Of a DNA stretch of 12,984 nucleotides, positions 1 through 9,200 are shown piece by piece. Origin of the DNA: Firmicutes bacterium UBA1768 (lineage in GTDB: Bacteria > Bacillota > Clostridia > Peptostreptococcales > Anaerovoracaceae); NCBI GenBank assembly GCA_002315335.1, contig DCGW01000073.1, positions 1-12,984 on the forward strand. Direction: 5' to 3'. The notes beneath the pieces were generated by a model, which was not told the origin of the DNA, did not search any database, and worked only from the letters and a program-made list of their open reading frames with translations. A program made the position numbers and the translations under genes. Each line of letters begins with the position of its first letter. Positions within the stretch are counted from its first letter, which is position 1.

Positions 1-36
1 TACCATTATCATTATAATATAGTTCAGTAAGTTTTT

Positions 37-65
37 GGGTTCAGCGATTGCGCTGTCCCATTTTA
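37..65 (+). promoter_or_regulatory. Small hairpin ahead of the permease gene
   Basis: GGG at 37-39 can pair with CCC at 57-59 and CAGCG at 42-46 with CGCTG at 51-55 around an ATTG loop, with a small bulge between the two stems. ATTTTAT follows. This could be a weak intrinsic terminator for a gene left of the window or a leader structure of the permease mRNA. A TATAAT sequence at 13-18 could be a -10 box for transcription through the hairpin, but its -35 box would fall outside the window. A second TATAAT at 64-69 has no recognisable -35 box at normal spacing. Confidence 0.4.
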
Positions 66-88
66 TAATACAATTACGGAGGTAAAAA

Positions 89-1492
89 ATGGCAGCGTTT
101 GCTGGAGTATTTTGCATTATCATTTCGCTTGGTCTTCTTATGTACCTTGCCTACAAGGGTGTATCGGTTATCATTCTTGCACCCGTGCTGGCTGTATTTA
201 CTTATGTTGCGGAAGGTTTTTTCACCGACCTTCACGGGTCTTATGGACTTGCAACCCTGACCGAAACCTTTATGGGCGGAATGTCAAACTATATTTTCAA
301 CTATTTTCTCATTTTCCTCTTAGGCGCGGTTTTCGGCAAGCTTATGGACTCAACCGGCTCAGCACTCAAAATCGCAAGAATTGTTTCGACAAGCCTCGGA
401 AATAGAAGGGCTGTTTTAGCGGTTATTATTTCCTGTTCAATCCTCACCTATGGCGGAGTTTCACTTTTCGTTGTTGCGTTTGCAGCTTATCCTATTGCTG
501 CTGAGCTTTTCAGAGAGGCAAATATTCCAAGGCGTTTCCTGCCGGCAACGATTGCGGTAGGTGCCGTTACCTTTACAATGACTGCTCTTCCGGGTTCGCC
601 TCAGATTCAGAACGCTATTCCTATGAAGTATTTTGGAACAGATGTTTATGCTGCCCCTGTAATAGGTATTGTCTGCTCTATCATAATGCTTGGGCTGAGC
701 TACGCATGGATTTCATACAGGGTTAAGACAGCAAAGGCAGCCGGCTATGGTTTCGACGAAGATGTAAACAGGACTGATGATGTCTCCTACGACAACCTTC
801 CGAGCGGCTTCCTCGCCTTACTCCCAGCGATATTAGTTCTTGTAATAAACTTTATTTTCAGCAAATTTATTTTTGTGAATATGGACCTTTCCTATCTTAT
901 AGATAATTACGGAAAGCAGCCTTCTGACCTCATCGGAAACTGGAGTCTTATTGTTGCTCTTATTATTGCTATCGTTGTTTGTCTTATAACAAACCTTGAA
1001 AGACAAAGGGGCAAGGTAAGGGAGACTCTTAACGATGGTATTCAGGGCTCTTTCATTGCAATGATGAACACTGCCGCAGTTGTTGGCTACGGCGGTGTAA
1101 TAAAGACGCTTGCAGCCTTTAACATAGTTAAAGAAGGAATAATAGGTCTTTCAGACAACCCACTTATTGCCGGCTCAATCAGCTCCACAGTTCTGGCGGG
1201 TATTACCGGCTCCGCTTCCGGCGGCCTTTCCATCGCTCTCGAAGCTCTGAGCGGAAACCTCATGGCTATGGCTGATAGTGCGGGCATCAGCTACGAAGCT
1301 CTGCACAGAATTACAGCTATCGCTTCAGGCGGAATTGACACGCTTCCGCACAACGGCGCTGTCGTCACTCTCTTAGTAGTAACCGCAACAAATCACAAGT
1401 CCTCATACTTTGATATCTTCGTAGTATCAGTTGCCATCCCTCTGGTTGCGCTTATCGTGGCAATCGTCATGGGTACGCTGGGGATTTGTTAG
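89..1492 (+). CDS. GntP-family organic acid (gluconate/hydroxy acid type) permease
   Basis: This is a 467-residue polytopic inner-membrane transporter of the GntP family, whose members import gluconate, related sugar acids or hydroxy acids such as 3-hydroxybutyrate, probably with protons. The length is normal for the family. About a dozen hydrophobic segments run from residue 5 to the end, with a longer hydrophilic stretch at 210-240. Family-like motifs are YGG at 121-123, PGSPQIQN at 168-175, a glycine-rich GITGSASGG at 371-379, and the diagnostic block from RITAIASGG (407-415) to DTLPHNGAV (417-425). GGAGGT at 78-83, six bases before the ATG, fixes the start. The gene is alone on the plus strand and converges on the phosphatase gene. 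The substrate cannot be read from the sequence, and no kinase or dehydrogenase gene beside it suggests one. Family assignment is strong; specificity is unknown. Confidence 0.9.
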   Translation: MAAFAGVFCIIISLGLLMYLAYKGVSVIILAPVLAVFTYVAEGFFTDLHGSYGLATLTETFMGGMSNYIFNYFLIFLLGAVFGKLMDSTGSALKIARIVSTSLGNRRAVLAVIISCSILTYGGVSLFVVAFAAYPIAAELFREANIPRRFLPATIAVGAVTFTMTALPGSPQIQNAIPMKYFGTDVYAAPVIGIVCSIIMLGLSYAWISYRVKTAKAAGYGFDEDVNRTDDVSYDNLPSGFLALLPAILVLVINFIFSKFIFVNMDLSYLIDNYGKQPSDLIGNWSLIVALIIAIVVCLITNLERQRGKVRETLNDGIQGSFIAMMNTAAVVGYGGVIKTLAAFNIVKEGIIGLSDNPLIAGSISSTVLAGITGSASGGLSIALEALSGNLMAMADSAGISYEALHRITAIASGGIDTLPHNGAVVTLLVVTATNHKSSYFDIFVVSVAIPLVALIVAIVMGTLGIC

Positions 1493-1536
1493 GTAAATCG
1501 AAGTTTGTTATATTATCTACAAAGTGTATAACTTTT

Positions 1537-1569
1537 AAAAGGGTGCTCTTCTGAACACCCTCTTTTTAT
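1537..1569. terminator. Bidirectional intrinsic terminator between convergent genes
   Basis: GGGTG at 1541-1545 pairs with CACCC at 1556-1560. AAAA stands to the left and TCTTTTTATT to the right, so the stem is followed by a U-tract in both directions. It lies after the permease stop codon on the plus strand and overlaps the stop codon end of the phosphatase gene (1566-1568) on the minus strand, so it probably ends both transcripts. Confidence 0.75.
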
Positions 1570-2780
1570 TCTGTAATAAAATCTTTAAGCGCCTGTACTT
1601 CCGCATCGCTCATTCCACCTGCTTTGAGATATGCAGCAGCATCGTCACTGTAGTCTGCTGTCAACAGTTTTCCGATATCGGTAGTCCCGTGAAGATACTC
1701 GGCAAACGGCACGAAGTAGAGGTCGGCAATTGCGTTGTACTTTTCCGGAGCTGTAAGCTTGGAAACCTTATAATAATTCTTATAGGTCAGCATATAATCG
1801 TACAGCATTTCTTCATAGCTCGCACCCGCCAGGGCTTCTAATACAAAGCATACAAATCCAGTTCTGTCCTTGCCCTCCATGCAATGAATATATACCGGGC
1901 CTTCACTTGCCAGCGCCGCCCTGAGACCGGCCACAACCTTCTGCTGATAGGCCTGACTCGTGTAGGCAGAACCCATGTCAAGCAGCGCGGTCTTTCCTTC
2001 ATCATAAAGTCCCTTCACATAATTGGATGTAAACCCTGCCGCTCCTATATATGCCTGCATATCCTCCTGCGAATCAGCAAGGTCAATCACAAACTTTATG
2101 CCGTTTTTTGCAAGCAGTCCGTCGGTATACGGCGCACGGTTTCGGCTATTATCGACAGGAGATGCTCCCCTGTACAGGAAGTTTTCCTTCAGCTGCCCTC
2201 CACTCATCGGTCGGAAGTTGGAAAAGGCCTCATCGCTCGGATAGTCGGCACGATTAAAGGAATAAACCTGACCCAATGCTTCCTGTATTGCAGAATACTT
2301 GCCTGCCTCATTTAGCGTGATGGTCACCGAGTCGCCTTCCTTCAGACCGGCTTTTTCCCAAATCCCAACGTTATTTAAGGTTATAGAAACATATGGATTG
2401 CCAGGATACGCCACTATTACCGGATCGCCGTTTTTAACATAATATCCGTTGTAATATGGCACATCCGTAAGCGCGTAGCCGTTTCCAAACGTAATGTCAC
2501 AGCTGTCACCAAGCGTAAAGCCTGTTTCCTCAAACTCTTCCTGACTCATGTTCAACAGCGCCGCTCCAAACTTTTCGTCCTCTTTTACTGTGTCGGGATT
2601 ATATGTGACAGTCAGGTTTACCGATAATAGCTTAGGCCCTCCCAACAGGCCTCCTCCAAGATGGCTATTGCCCTTTACTTTATCAGAGCTATTCTTTGTC
2701 TGGCTATGCTGGTTTGGTGCACAGCCCGCAGTAAACAAGACAAGGATAATACACAAAACTATACTCAAGGTTTTTTTCAT
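1566..2780 (-). CDS. Lipoprotein tyrosine/dual-specificity phosphatase
   Basis: This 404-residue exported phosphatase is probably anchored to the outer face of the membrane. It begins with a lipoprotein signal: two lysines, a hydrophobic core and a TAGC lipobox with Cys20 as the lipidated residue. Residues 21-50 are a polar, glycine-rich spacer. Residues 51-160 form a predicted beta-rich domain with GDSCDITFGNGY and a later EGDSVTITL strand; I do not recognise it firmly. Residues 185-365 are the catalytic domain, with LYRGASP at 202-208 and the active site HCMEGKDRTG at 299-308 (nucleophile Cys300, phosphate-binding Arg306). The HCxxGKDRTG form is typical of the MptpB/LipA-like family (Y_phosphatase3), whose members act on phosphotyrosine, other phosphoresidues or phosphoinositides. 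All visible catalytic residues are present. A weak ribosome site (GAAAGGCG) precedes the ATG. Natural substrate unknown. Confidence 0.88.
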   Translation of the reverse strand: MKKTLSIVLCIILVLFTAGCAPNQHSQTKNSSDKVKGNSHLGGGLLGGPKLLSVNLTVTYNPDTVKEDEKFGAALLNMSQEEFEETGFTLGDSCDITFGNGYALTDVPYYNGYYVKNGDPVIVAYPGNPYVSITLNNVGIWEKAGLKEGDSVTITLNEAGKYSAIQEALGQVYSFNRADYPSDEAFSNFRPMSGGQLKENFLYRGASPVDNSRNRAPYTDGLLAKNGIKFVIDLADSQEDMQAYIGAAGFTSNYVKGLYDEGKTALLDMGSAYTSQAYQQKVVAGLRAALASEGPVYIHCMEGKDRTGFVCFVLEALAGASYEEMLYDYMLTYKNYYKVSKLTAPEKYNAIADLYFVPFAEYLHGTTDIGKLLTADYSDDAAAYLKAGGMSDAEVQALKDFITE

Positions 2781-2887
2781 AATAACGCCTTTCTGTAAGA
2801 GAAAGCTTCTCTCTATTTTGCCACAGGGCTGAAGGCTGATGCTTCAACGTTCTCAGCCCGAGGCCTGATATTATTGCTGACCTGTTA

Positions 2888-2916
2888 ATAATACTATCCT
2901 ATTCATGAAAATTCAA
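2888..2916 (-). promoter_or_regulatory. Sigma-A-type promoter of the phosphatase gene
   Basis: On the minus strand TTGAAT (2916-2911) and TATTAT (2893-2888) are separated by exactly 17 bases, matching the -35 and -10 consensus at four and five of six positions. Transcription would start near 2881, giving a leader of about 100 nt. That leader contains two small hairpins: GGCTGA/TCAGCC at about 2830-2860, and an AGAGAA/TTCTCT stem at about 2799-2813. Confidence 0.5.
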
Positions 2917-2975
2917 TATAGATTATTCCCCGGCGGGCTCCAGTCTTGGGACGGCTGTGCAGTTGCGAACCCCCA

Positions 2976-3019
2976 AAAGGCTCATATTTTTCTCCAAAAT
3001 CGAGAAAATATGAGCCTTT
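2976..3019. repeat. Palindromic element, copy 1
   Basis: A perfect 15-bp inverted repeat has its left arm at 2976-2990 (AAAGGCTCATATTTT) and its right arm at 3005-3019. The loop can add a CTC/GAG pairing after one bulged base, giving an 18-bp stem. The arms are identical to those of the copy at 3153-3196, while the loop differs. The 5' flank is also partly alike (GCGAA about ten bases before each copy). No gene ends directly at this copy, so a simple terminator role does not explain it. Confidence 0.85.
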
Positions 3020-3045
3020 GGAGCGCCATTGATTAAATTTTATAT

Positions 3046-3075
3046 GTAGAAAATGGAATTGCTTCCATTTTCTAC
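3046..3075. repeat. Perfect 13-bp hairpin with TTGC loop
   Basis: GTAGAAAATGGAA at 3046-3058 pairs exactly with 3063-3075 across a four-base loop (TTGC on the plus strand, GCAA on the minus strand). The minus-strand loop is a GNRA-type tetraloop, which would stabilise an RNA hairpin. It is unrelated in sequence to the flanking palindromes. No T-run follows it in either direction, so it is not an ordinary intrinsic terminator. Confidence 0.8.
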
Positions 3076-3152
3076 CAATTTTTGTCACATAATCCCCGTA
3101 AAAAACGGAGCATTTCGCCACAACTATGCCTTAAAACTAGCGAAAACCAAAG

Positions 3153-3196
3153 AAAGGCTCATATTTTCTTCAAAACCATGAAAAATATGAGCCTTT
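3153..3196 (-). terminator. Palindromic element, copy 2; likely terminator of the giant gene
   Basis: The same 15-bp arms as the copy at 2976-3019 lie at 3153-3167 and 3182-3196, around a different 14-base loop. The element begins 15 bases after the stop codon of the giant repeat-protein gene (3211-3213). On the minus strand the stem is followed by TCTTTGGTTTTC, an interrupted U-rich tract. It probably ends that transcript while also being one of a duplicated pair. Confidence 0.65.
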
Positions 3197-3210
3197 TGAC
3201 CGAACAGACC

Positions 3211-6200
3211 TTATTTGAAAATATTTTTAAAAATAGAATTAAACCTGTCAATCAATCTTGTCGATATTGTAGTAAGACATTTGCAGGAAAATATCTTTTT
3301 AATCAAATTCAATAACCAACAATCCTTTTCCGAAGAAATCTTTACCGTGATACAAGTCGGGGTTGTGTCAGCATAGTTCTCTTCGCCAACCACCTTGTAC
3401 CATACGTAGTAAGTTCCCGCATCTGTGGCTGTTGGAACATCTGTGCTCCAAGCGCCTTCTTCTGTAGGCGCATTTGTTGAATTATCGCCCAATGCATAGT
3501 AAATGGTTCCGTGCTCTACCTCACCCGCGTTTATTAGAGGCTGCGGCTGAGGGTTATCCTTATCATAACTCAGGTTTGAGACAGCTGTAGGCGTGGTTGT
3601 GATGGTTGATGGAGCTGCAGAGATGTCAACTGTTGTTTCACTCTGATGTCCAGTTTCAGAAAGAATATAGTTTCCTGCATCAGTTCCCGTAAGGATATAA
3701 TTGGAAATATTTACCTTTTTACTTGCACCAGCACTATCATTTTCCATTGAACCTGTTGTTGTTACAGACAAGTCGTCAGAACCAACTTTTCCATTCAATA
3801 CTGCATTTGTCACGACAAGTTCAACAGACGTATCATTGGAAATATAGCCTCTGTTAGTTGCAGTTATTCCCGACGCTACAACTATGGACTTTTGAGTAAT
3901 CTCACCTGGTACAGTAATAGTTGTTGCTCCATCCTTAATCTTATAATTATTATTGCTGTCTCCGTTAATTGATATTGGAAGATCAAGAGAGTAGCTGCTT
4001 CCTGCTGTTTTCGCCGAATATGCTGGTATTGTTCCAGCTACAACGCTGACAGTTGATTTGTCTGCTTCCGCTATGTCCGATATTGTCAACGCAGTATCAC
4101 TCACTTGGTTTCCGGCAGTTGCTGTGCCATCATATTCTTTGCTTACCTTATAGGTTCCAGCAGCAACAGTTATTTCCTTCTGACCTATTTTAACCTCTAT
4201 GCACACTGGAGTAGTATCAGAGTAATTGGTATTCCCTTCACTCTTGTACCAAACGTAATATGTCTTTGCATCCTTACCCGTAGGAATACTGCCACTCCAA
4301 CCATCTGATGGAGCGGTACTCCCATTCTCACCCAGTGCATATTTCATAGTTCCGTTTTGCGCCTGACCTCCAGTAATAAGGTTCTGTGTAGTTGCATTAT
4401 AAGTGAGGTTCGATACGGCTGTAGGCGGGGTTGTGATGGTTGATGGAGCTGCAGCTATTGTGTACTCAACATATGCGGTTTTAGCATCTTCACCGTTTCC
4501 CACTGTAATGCTGGCTTTATACTTTCCTGCAGCAGTTGGGGCCGTGGTATTTTCACTGTATTCGGTTCCCGATATTTCAATATATTTGATACTGTTTTCG
4601 GCGAATGTCAGTGCTCCAAGAGAGGGTGCCGAAAGTGTCGCCTTTTCGCTACCTGTTTCTCCATACGTCGTGAGTGCCGGCTTAATGATTGTTACCTTTT
4701 GAGCTTTTGCTTCGGTATTGGAACTACAGTGTGTTGTCCCAAAAGTTTCACTGCAATATGCCTTAAGTGTGTCGTTCGTAGTAGTCGTTGTACCAACCGA
4801 ATAGTTCCAGGTATGCTCATGAACGGAAAGGATGAGTTTTTTTGAGTCCCCCGTACCACTTTCATAAACCTTGTGGCTTGGATTATCACTTATTAAATGA
4901 AAACCCTCAGGAGCTGTATTTGCCAAATCTATCGGTTTCCCATATGTAGGAACAACTTCTGTGGACACGGATGCATAAACATTTGGTGATTCACCAGCAT
5001 TAATGGTCTTACCTTCATGCAAATATACATTATCCACATCAACACAACCATCAAGGGTTAATATTCCATTCTGATCAATACCTTTCTCTCCTCCTATAAC
5101 GCCTCCACCACCTATCGTAGAAGTAATGGTTAACGTACCATTATTAGTAATAGCAACTCCACTGGAAACAATGCCCCCACCGTTCAGGTCTATGATAATA
5201 TTTTTATTATCAGGTATAGTGATGCTTTCCCAGAAAATCCCATATATGGTAATGGTTGTTTGCTCGTTGGTTTTTATTGAAGAAATTGCTCCTTCAATAC
5301 TATCATACTCTTCCTCACCAATCTTGCACTTCTTATTAAATTGAGGAAACCCACCGGACACATACCAATACGATAACACTCCAGCTGAGTTTTTCACATA
5401 CATATTGAGTGCATCCACGAGTGCAACTTTGCCAAGGTCATTTTCACCAACCTTGATTGCTGTCCAACCATCATTGTTATCACTACCTGCTGCGGCTTTC
5501 ATTTGTTCTTCAGATAATGCATATGACGAAATTACTTCGTCGTTATCACCAGTAATTTTCTCATCAGTTTCTTTAAACAGATAATAACAATTCTCAACAC
5601 CACCGTGTCCTGCTATTCTGCCTACATATGAACTTCCACTTACATCACCAGTGACATAACAGTTAGAAACTTTCATCTTCTGATTTTTGTGAAATCCGAC
5701 AATTCCGCCCACATATCGGGAACCTTTCACAGCTGCTGTTGACGCACAGTTCATTATTGTGTCCTTAGCAGCATAGCCAACAACTCCACCCACATAGTCT
5801 TTTCCTACTACAGAACCAGTAGTATAAACATTAATAACATATACAAAACCATTAGCGTAGCCAAACATACCCACATTATCAGCTTCAGGTTCATTAATAC
5901 AAAGTTCAACCGTCTTACCATTTCCATAAAAAACACCACAGAACGGATTATCACTATTCCCAATAGGTGTAGTTAACGGCTCCCTACTTGCAAACGCATC
6001 TGATAGCATTACAACCTTTGGTTCCCCCTGATATTCTTCCTCTTCTTCAGTTTCAGCTTCGGATTCTTCAACACTGCTTGATTCTATAAATGCATCTTTA
6101 CCATTATTTACAAGATAAGCCAGACCTTCTAACTGTGCAATATTTTCAATGATAAATGGGTTTGTAGTACTGCCATGAGTCTCATTATGATCATAATACC

Positions 6201-9200
6201 ATGAGGTATCAATCAGCTTCAGCTTTACCTGCTGGTTGTTGCCTGTACCCGTATTATATGTCTTAGAGTTATTTGGGTTATTACTGGTAATTTTGCCGCT
6301 AAAGTCCTCTGAGCTTGCATCAGTAATTGGCACTGGATTTCCGTCTGTTGGGGTGACAGCCGTGGACACGGATGAAGAGCCATTGTATGATGCTTCCACC
6401 TTAATTGTCTTACCCTCAGGCAGAAATATATTATTTATATCTGCACCACCCGCCAAAGTCAGACTTCCCTTCTGGTCAACACCATAAGTGCCGCCTGTTA
6501 CCTTTCCTCCGCCAACAGAGTCGGTAATGGTAAGTGTGCCGTTATTGTCTATGACAGTTTTTTCCGCATCGGATGCTGTAATAGTATGACCACGAAGGTC
6601 TATTAAAACAATTTTGCCGTCAGGAATAACCACATTTCCACTAATATTACTCTTCAGATTAATTACTACCTCTTCACCATTTCCAATCTCACTAATAGTC
6701 TTATTAATGATATCAATCGAACTTAAATAAAATCCATTATTAAAGTTTGGATATCCACTTGCCACACCCCAATATTTCAATTCATTATCAGGCGTATTAT
6801 CCACACAAGCGTTGAGCGCATCCACAAGAGACAATCTGCCACTTTTGTTTCCAACTGTGATGGATTTCCAATTAGAATTGGTTTCTCCTTCTTTCGCCTT
6901 CATTTGGTCTTGCGAAAGTGATATTGAAAATTGGGCTGAACCACCCTCACCGATTACGCTAATAGAATTACTTGATTTTTCCAAAAAATAGCAATAACTT
7001 ACACTACTGGTTTTTCCTGCAATTTCGCCTACTTTTTCATTACCGCTTACAGTTCCTGTCGAGTAGCAGTTTTTGGCATTCCCTAAACCGACAATTCCGC
7101 CAACAGTTGTTGTGCCGCTTACAGTTCCTTCAAAATAAAAACAGTTTTCTACACTAGCATCGCTTTTACCAACAATTCCGCCGACATTAGTATTACCTTG
7201 TACTTTAACTGTCGAAGAGCAGTTTTTTACATTATTGTTGGAATAACCAGCAACCCCACCCACATTTTCTTTTCCTTCTACCGAACCTTCAGTCGAAGCA
7301 TTGATAATCCAACCATATGGTCCAACATAACCAAACAATCCCGTATAGTCTGTGCCTGGAGAGTTGATTGCAAGTTTTACAGTCCTTCCGTTTCCGTCAA
7401 ATCTTCCTTGGAACTGTTTTTGCCATGTTCCTATAGGCACAGTCAAAGGCACAGTATTATCATAATTGGGGGCTAACTTTATGGTTTTGTTTCTAAAGCC
7501 ATAATTTAAGTTTTGGGTTAAATATGCTAAACCTTCAAGGTCTGCAGCGTCTTTGAGAATGTACTCCTTTGCATCCGTTGTTTCCGAAGTGTCTGTATAC
7601 CACGAAGTATCAACCTTAGCAAACTTAACAATTTGATTATTATCATTTCCACTGTTATATGCATGATATTTTGATTCATCCGTGCTTTTAATTTTTCCAC
7701 TGAAATCCTGACTGTTTATACCTGTTATTTCGACAGGATTATCATTATTGGGATTTTGAATAGAAACTGTTGATTCTCCCGAATAACTCGAAGCAACCGT
7801 GATTTTTTTGTCCTTTGGCAAATATATATTAGTCACATTAGCTTTGCCATCAAGAGTAAGTGAACCATTTTGGTTAATAGCCATAGTTCCACCGATAATC
7901 GATCCGCCGCCAACAGAGTCTGTGATGGTCAGCGTGCCGTTATTGTCAATAAGAGGCTTTGCGTTATCAGTAGCAGTAAGCTTGTAACTATTGAGGTCAA
8001 GTTTGATGTGTCGATTGGATGGTATAGTAATATTCTCCGTTACATCCTGTTGTAAAACTATTATGGTCGGATTGGTTTCGCTCTCGTTTTCCGGAACAGT
8101 ATTAGCATTTCCGGTTGCGCCCTTCAAAGCCGCCTCGATAGTATCATATTTAGTGCTGCCAACCCTACAGGTTTTTTTTACTTCACATTTTAGGCGTGCC
8201 GATTGACCCCCTGTAACCGGCACGAATATATAAGTGTAACCGTCAATATCCGAAAAAACATATTTTGAACACTTAACACCAAAATCATCATTAACACTTG
8301 CAGACGCAAAGAAAACGTCAGCTTTTGATGACATATGTATTTCAGTGCCTTCATCTGAAAAATTAGTAATTGAAACCCTAACAGCTGAATAATTCGTTAA
8401 TACAATGTTCTTTTTATTCAAATTTTTGGCCATATTATTTTTTATGATAGATTTGTCACCAAAATGCAAGCTACCTTTGTTTAAATATACTCCGCCCCCT
8501 TCGTCTGCACAATTGTGTATAATAGTTCCTCCATTCAAATCAATACAGCTATCTTTACCATCGCAAAACACACCTCCACCATACGTTGCAGTATTCCCCA
8601 CAATATTAACATGATTCAAATAAAGTGTAGTAGGACCTTGATTATTATTGTTTATGCCTCCGCCATATTCTGCATTGCCACCAGTAATGCAACCACCTAC
8701 AACCTTAATGTAATCTACATCTTCTATTCCTTCAGGTACACCATCCCCCTCAAAAATCGTTTCGTAGCAGCCATCCTTTTCCGCCGTTCCATTACAATCA
8801 GTACATTCATTTCCAATTTTTACACCATGCAGACATTTTTCATCGGTAAAATAGTGTGAAATTTTAGTGGATGCATTACTTGTATTTATTCCATTAATAA
8901 CCAATCTTCCTGTATTCGTGATTACACTACCCTGTCCAGTCCCCTTTATCACATGGCCGTTAAGATTAATTGTGATTTTTCTTATTTCTGTTATGCCCAC
9001 TGACTCATATTCTCTATATTCTGTTGTAATATTTTCATTTACATCTGATAGCAGTTCAATTGTTGTAGTTTGGTCAGCTGCTTGAATCGCCTCGGCCAAT
9101 GTATTATACTGCTTGTTCATAATACTTGCATTAGCACTTGAACTAATTGAGCAAACCGGATTATTTACAAGTTCATAGCTCGTCACCTGTTTGCTGGGTT

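Noticed and set aside
1884..2315. 143-codon plus-strand frame opposite the phosphatase gene
   Set aside because: It is an antisense shadow of a gene with intact catalytic motifs; low-complexity composition and no ribosome site.
2903..3121. 72-codon open frame on the minus strand across the palindrome region
   Set aside because: It is composed largely of palindromic sequence, lacks a ribosome site, has no recognisable domain, and starts inside the intergenic repeat region.
3222..3235. 14-base AT palindrome (TATTTTTAAAAATA) in the last codons of the giant gene
   Set aside because: It lies within coding sequence of Lys/Asn/Phe/Ile-rich tail codons and is too AT-rich and short to support a regulatory role.
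3082..3315. 77-codon open frame on the plus strand
   Set aside because: It spans palindrome copy 2 and the 3' end of the giant gene in antisense; no ribosome site or family resemblance.
8515..8859. 114-codon plus-strand frame opposite the giant gene
   Set aside because: Antisense shadow of the N-terminal beta-helix region; no start signal or recognisable domain.
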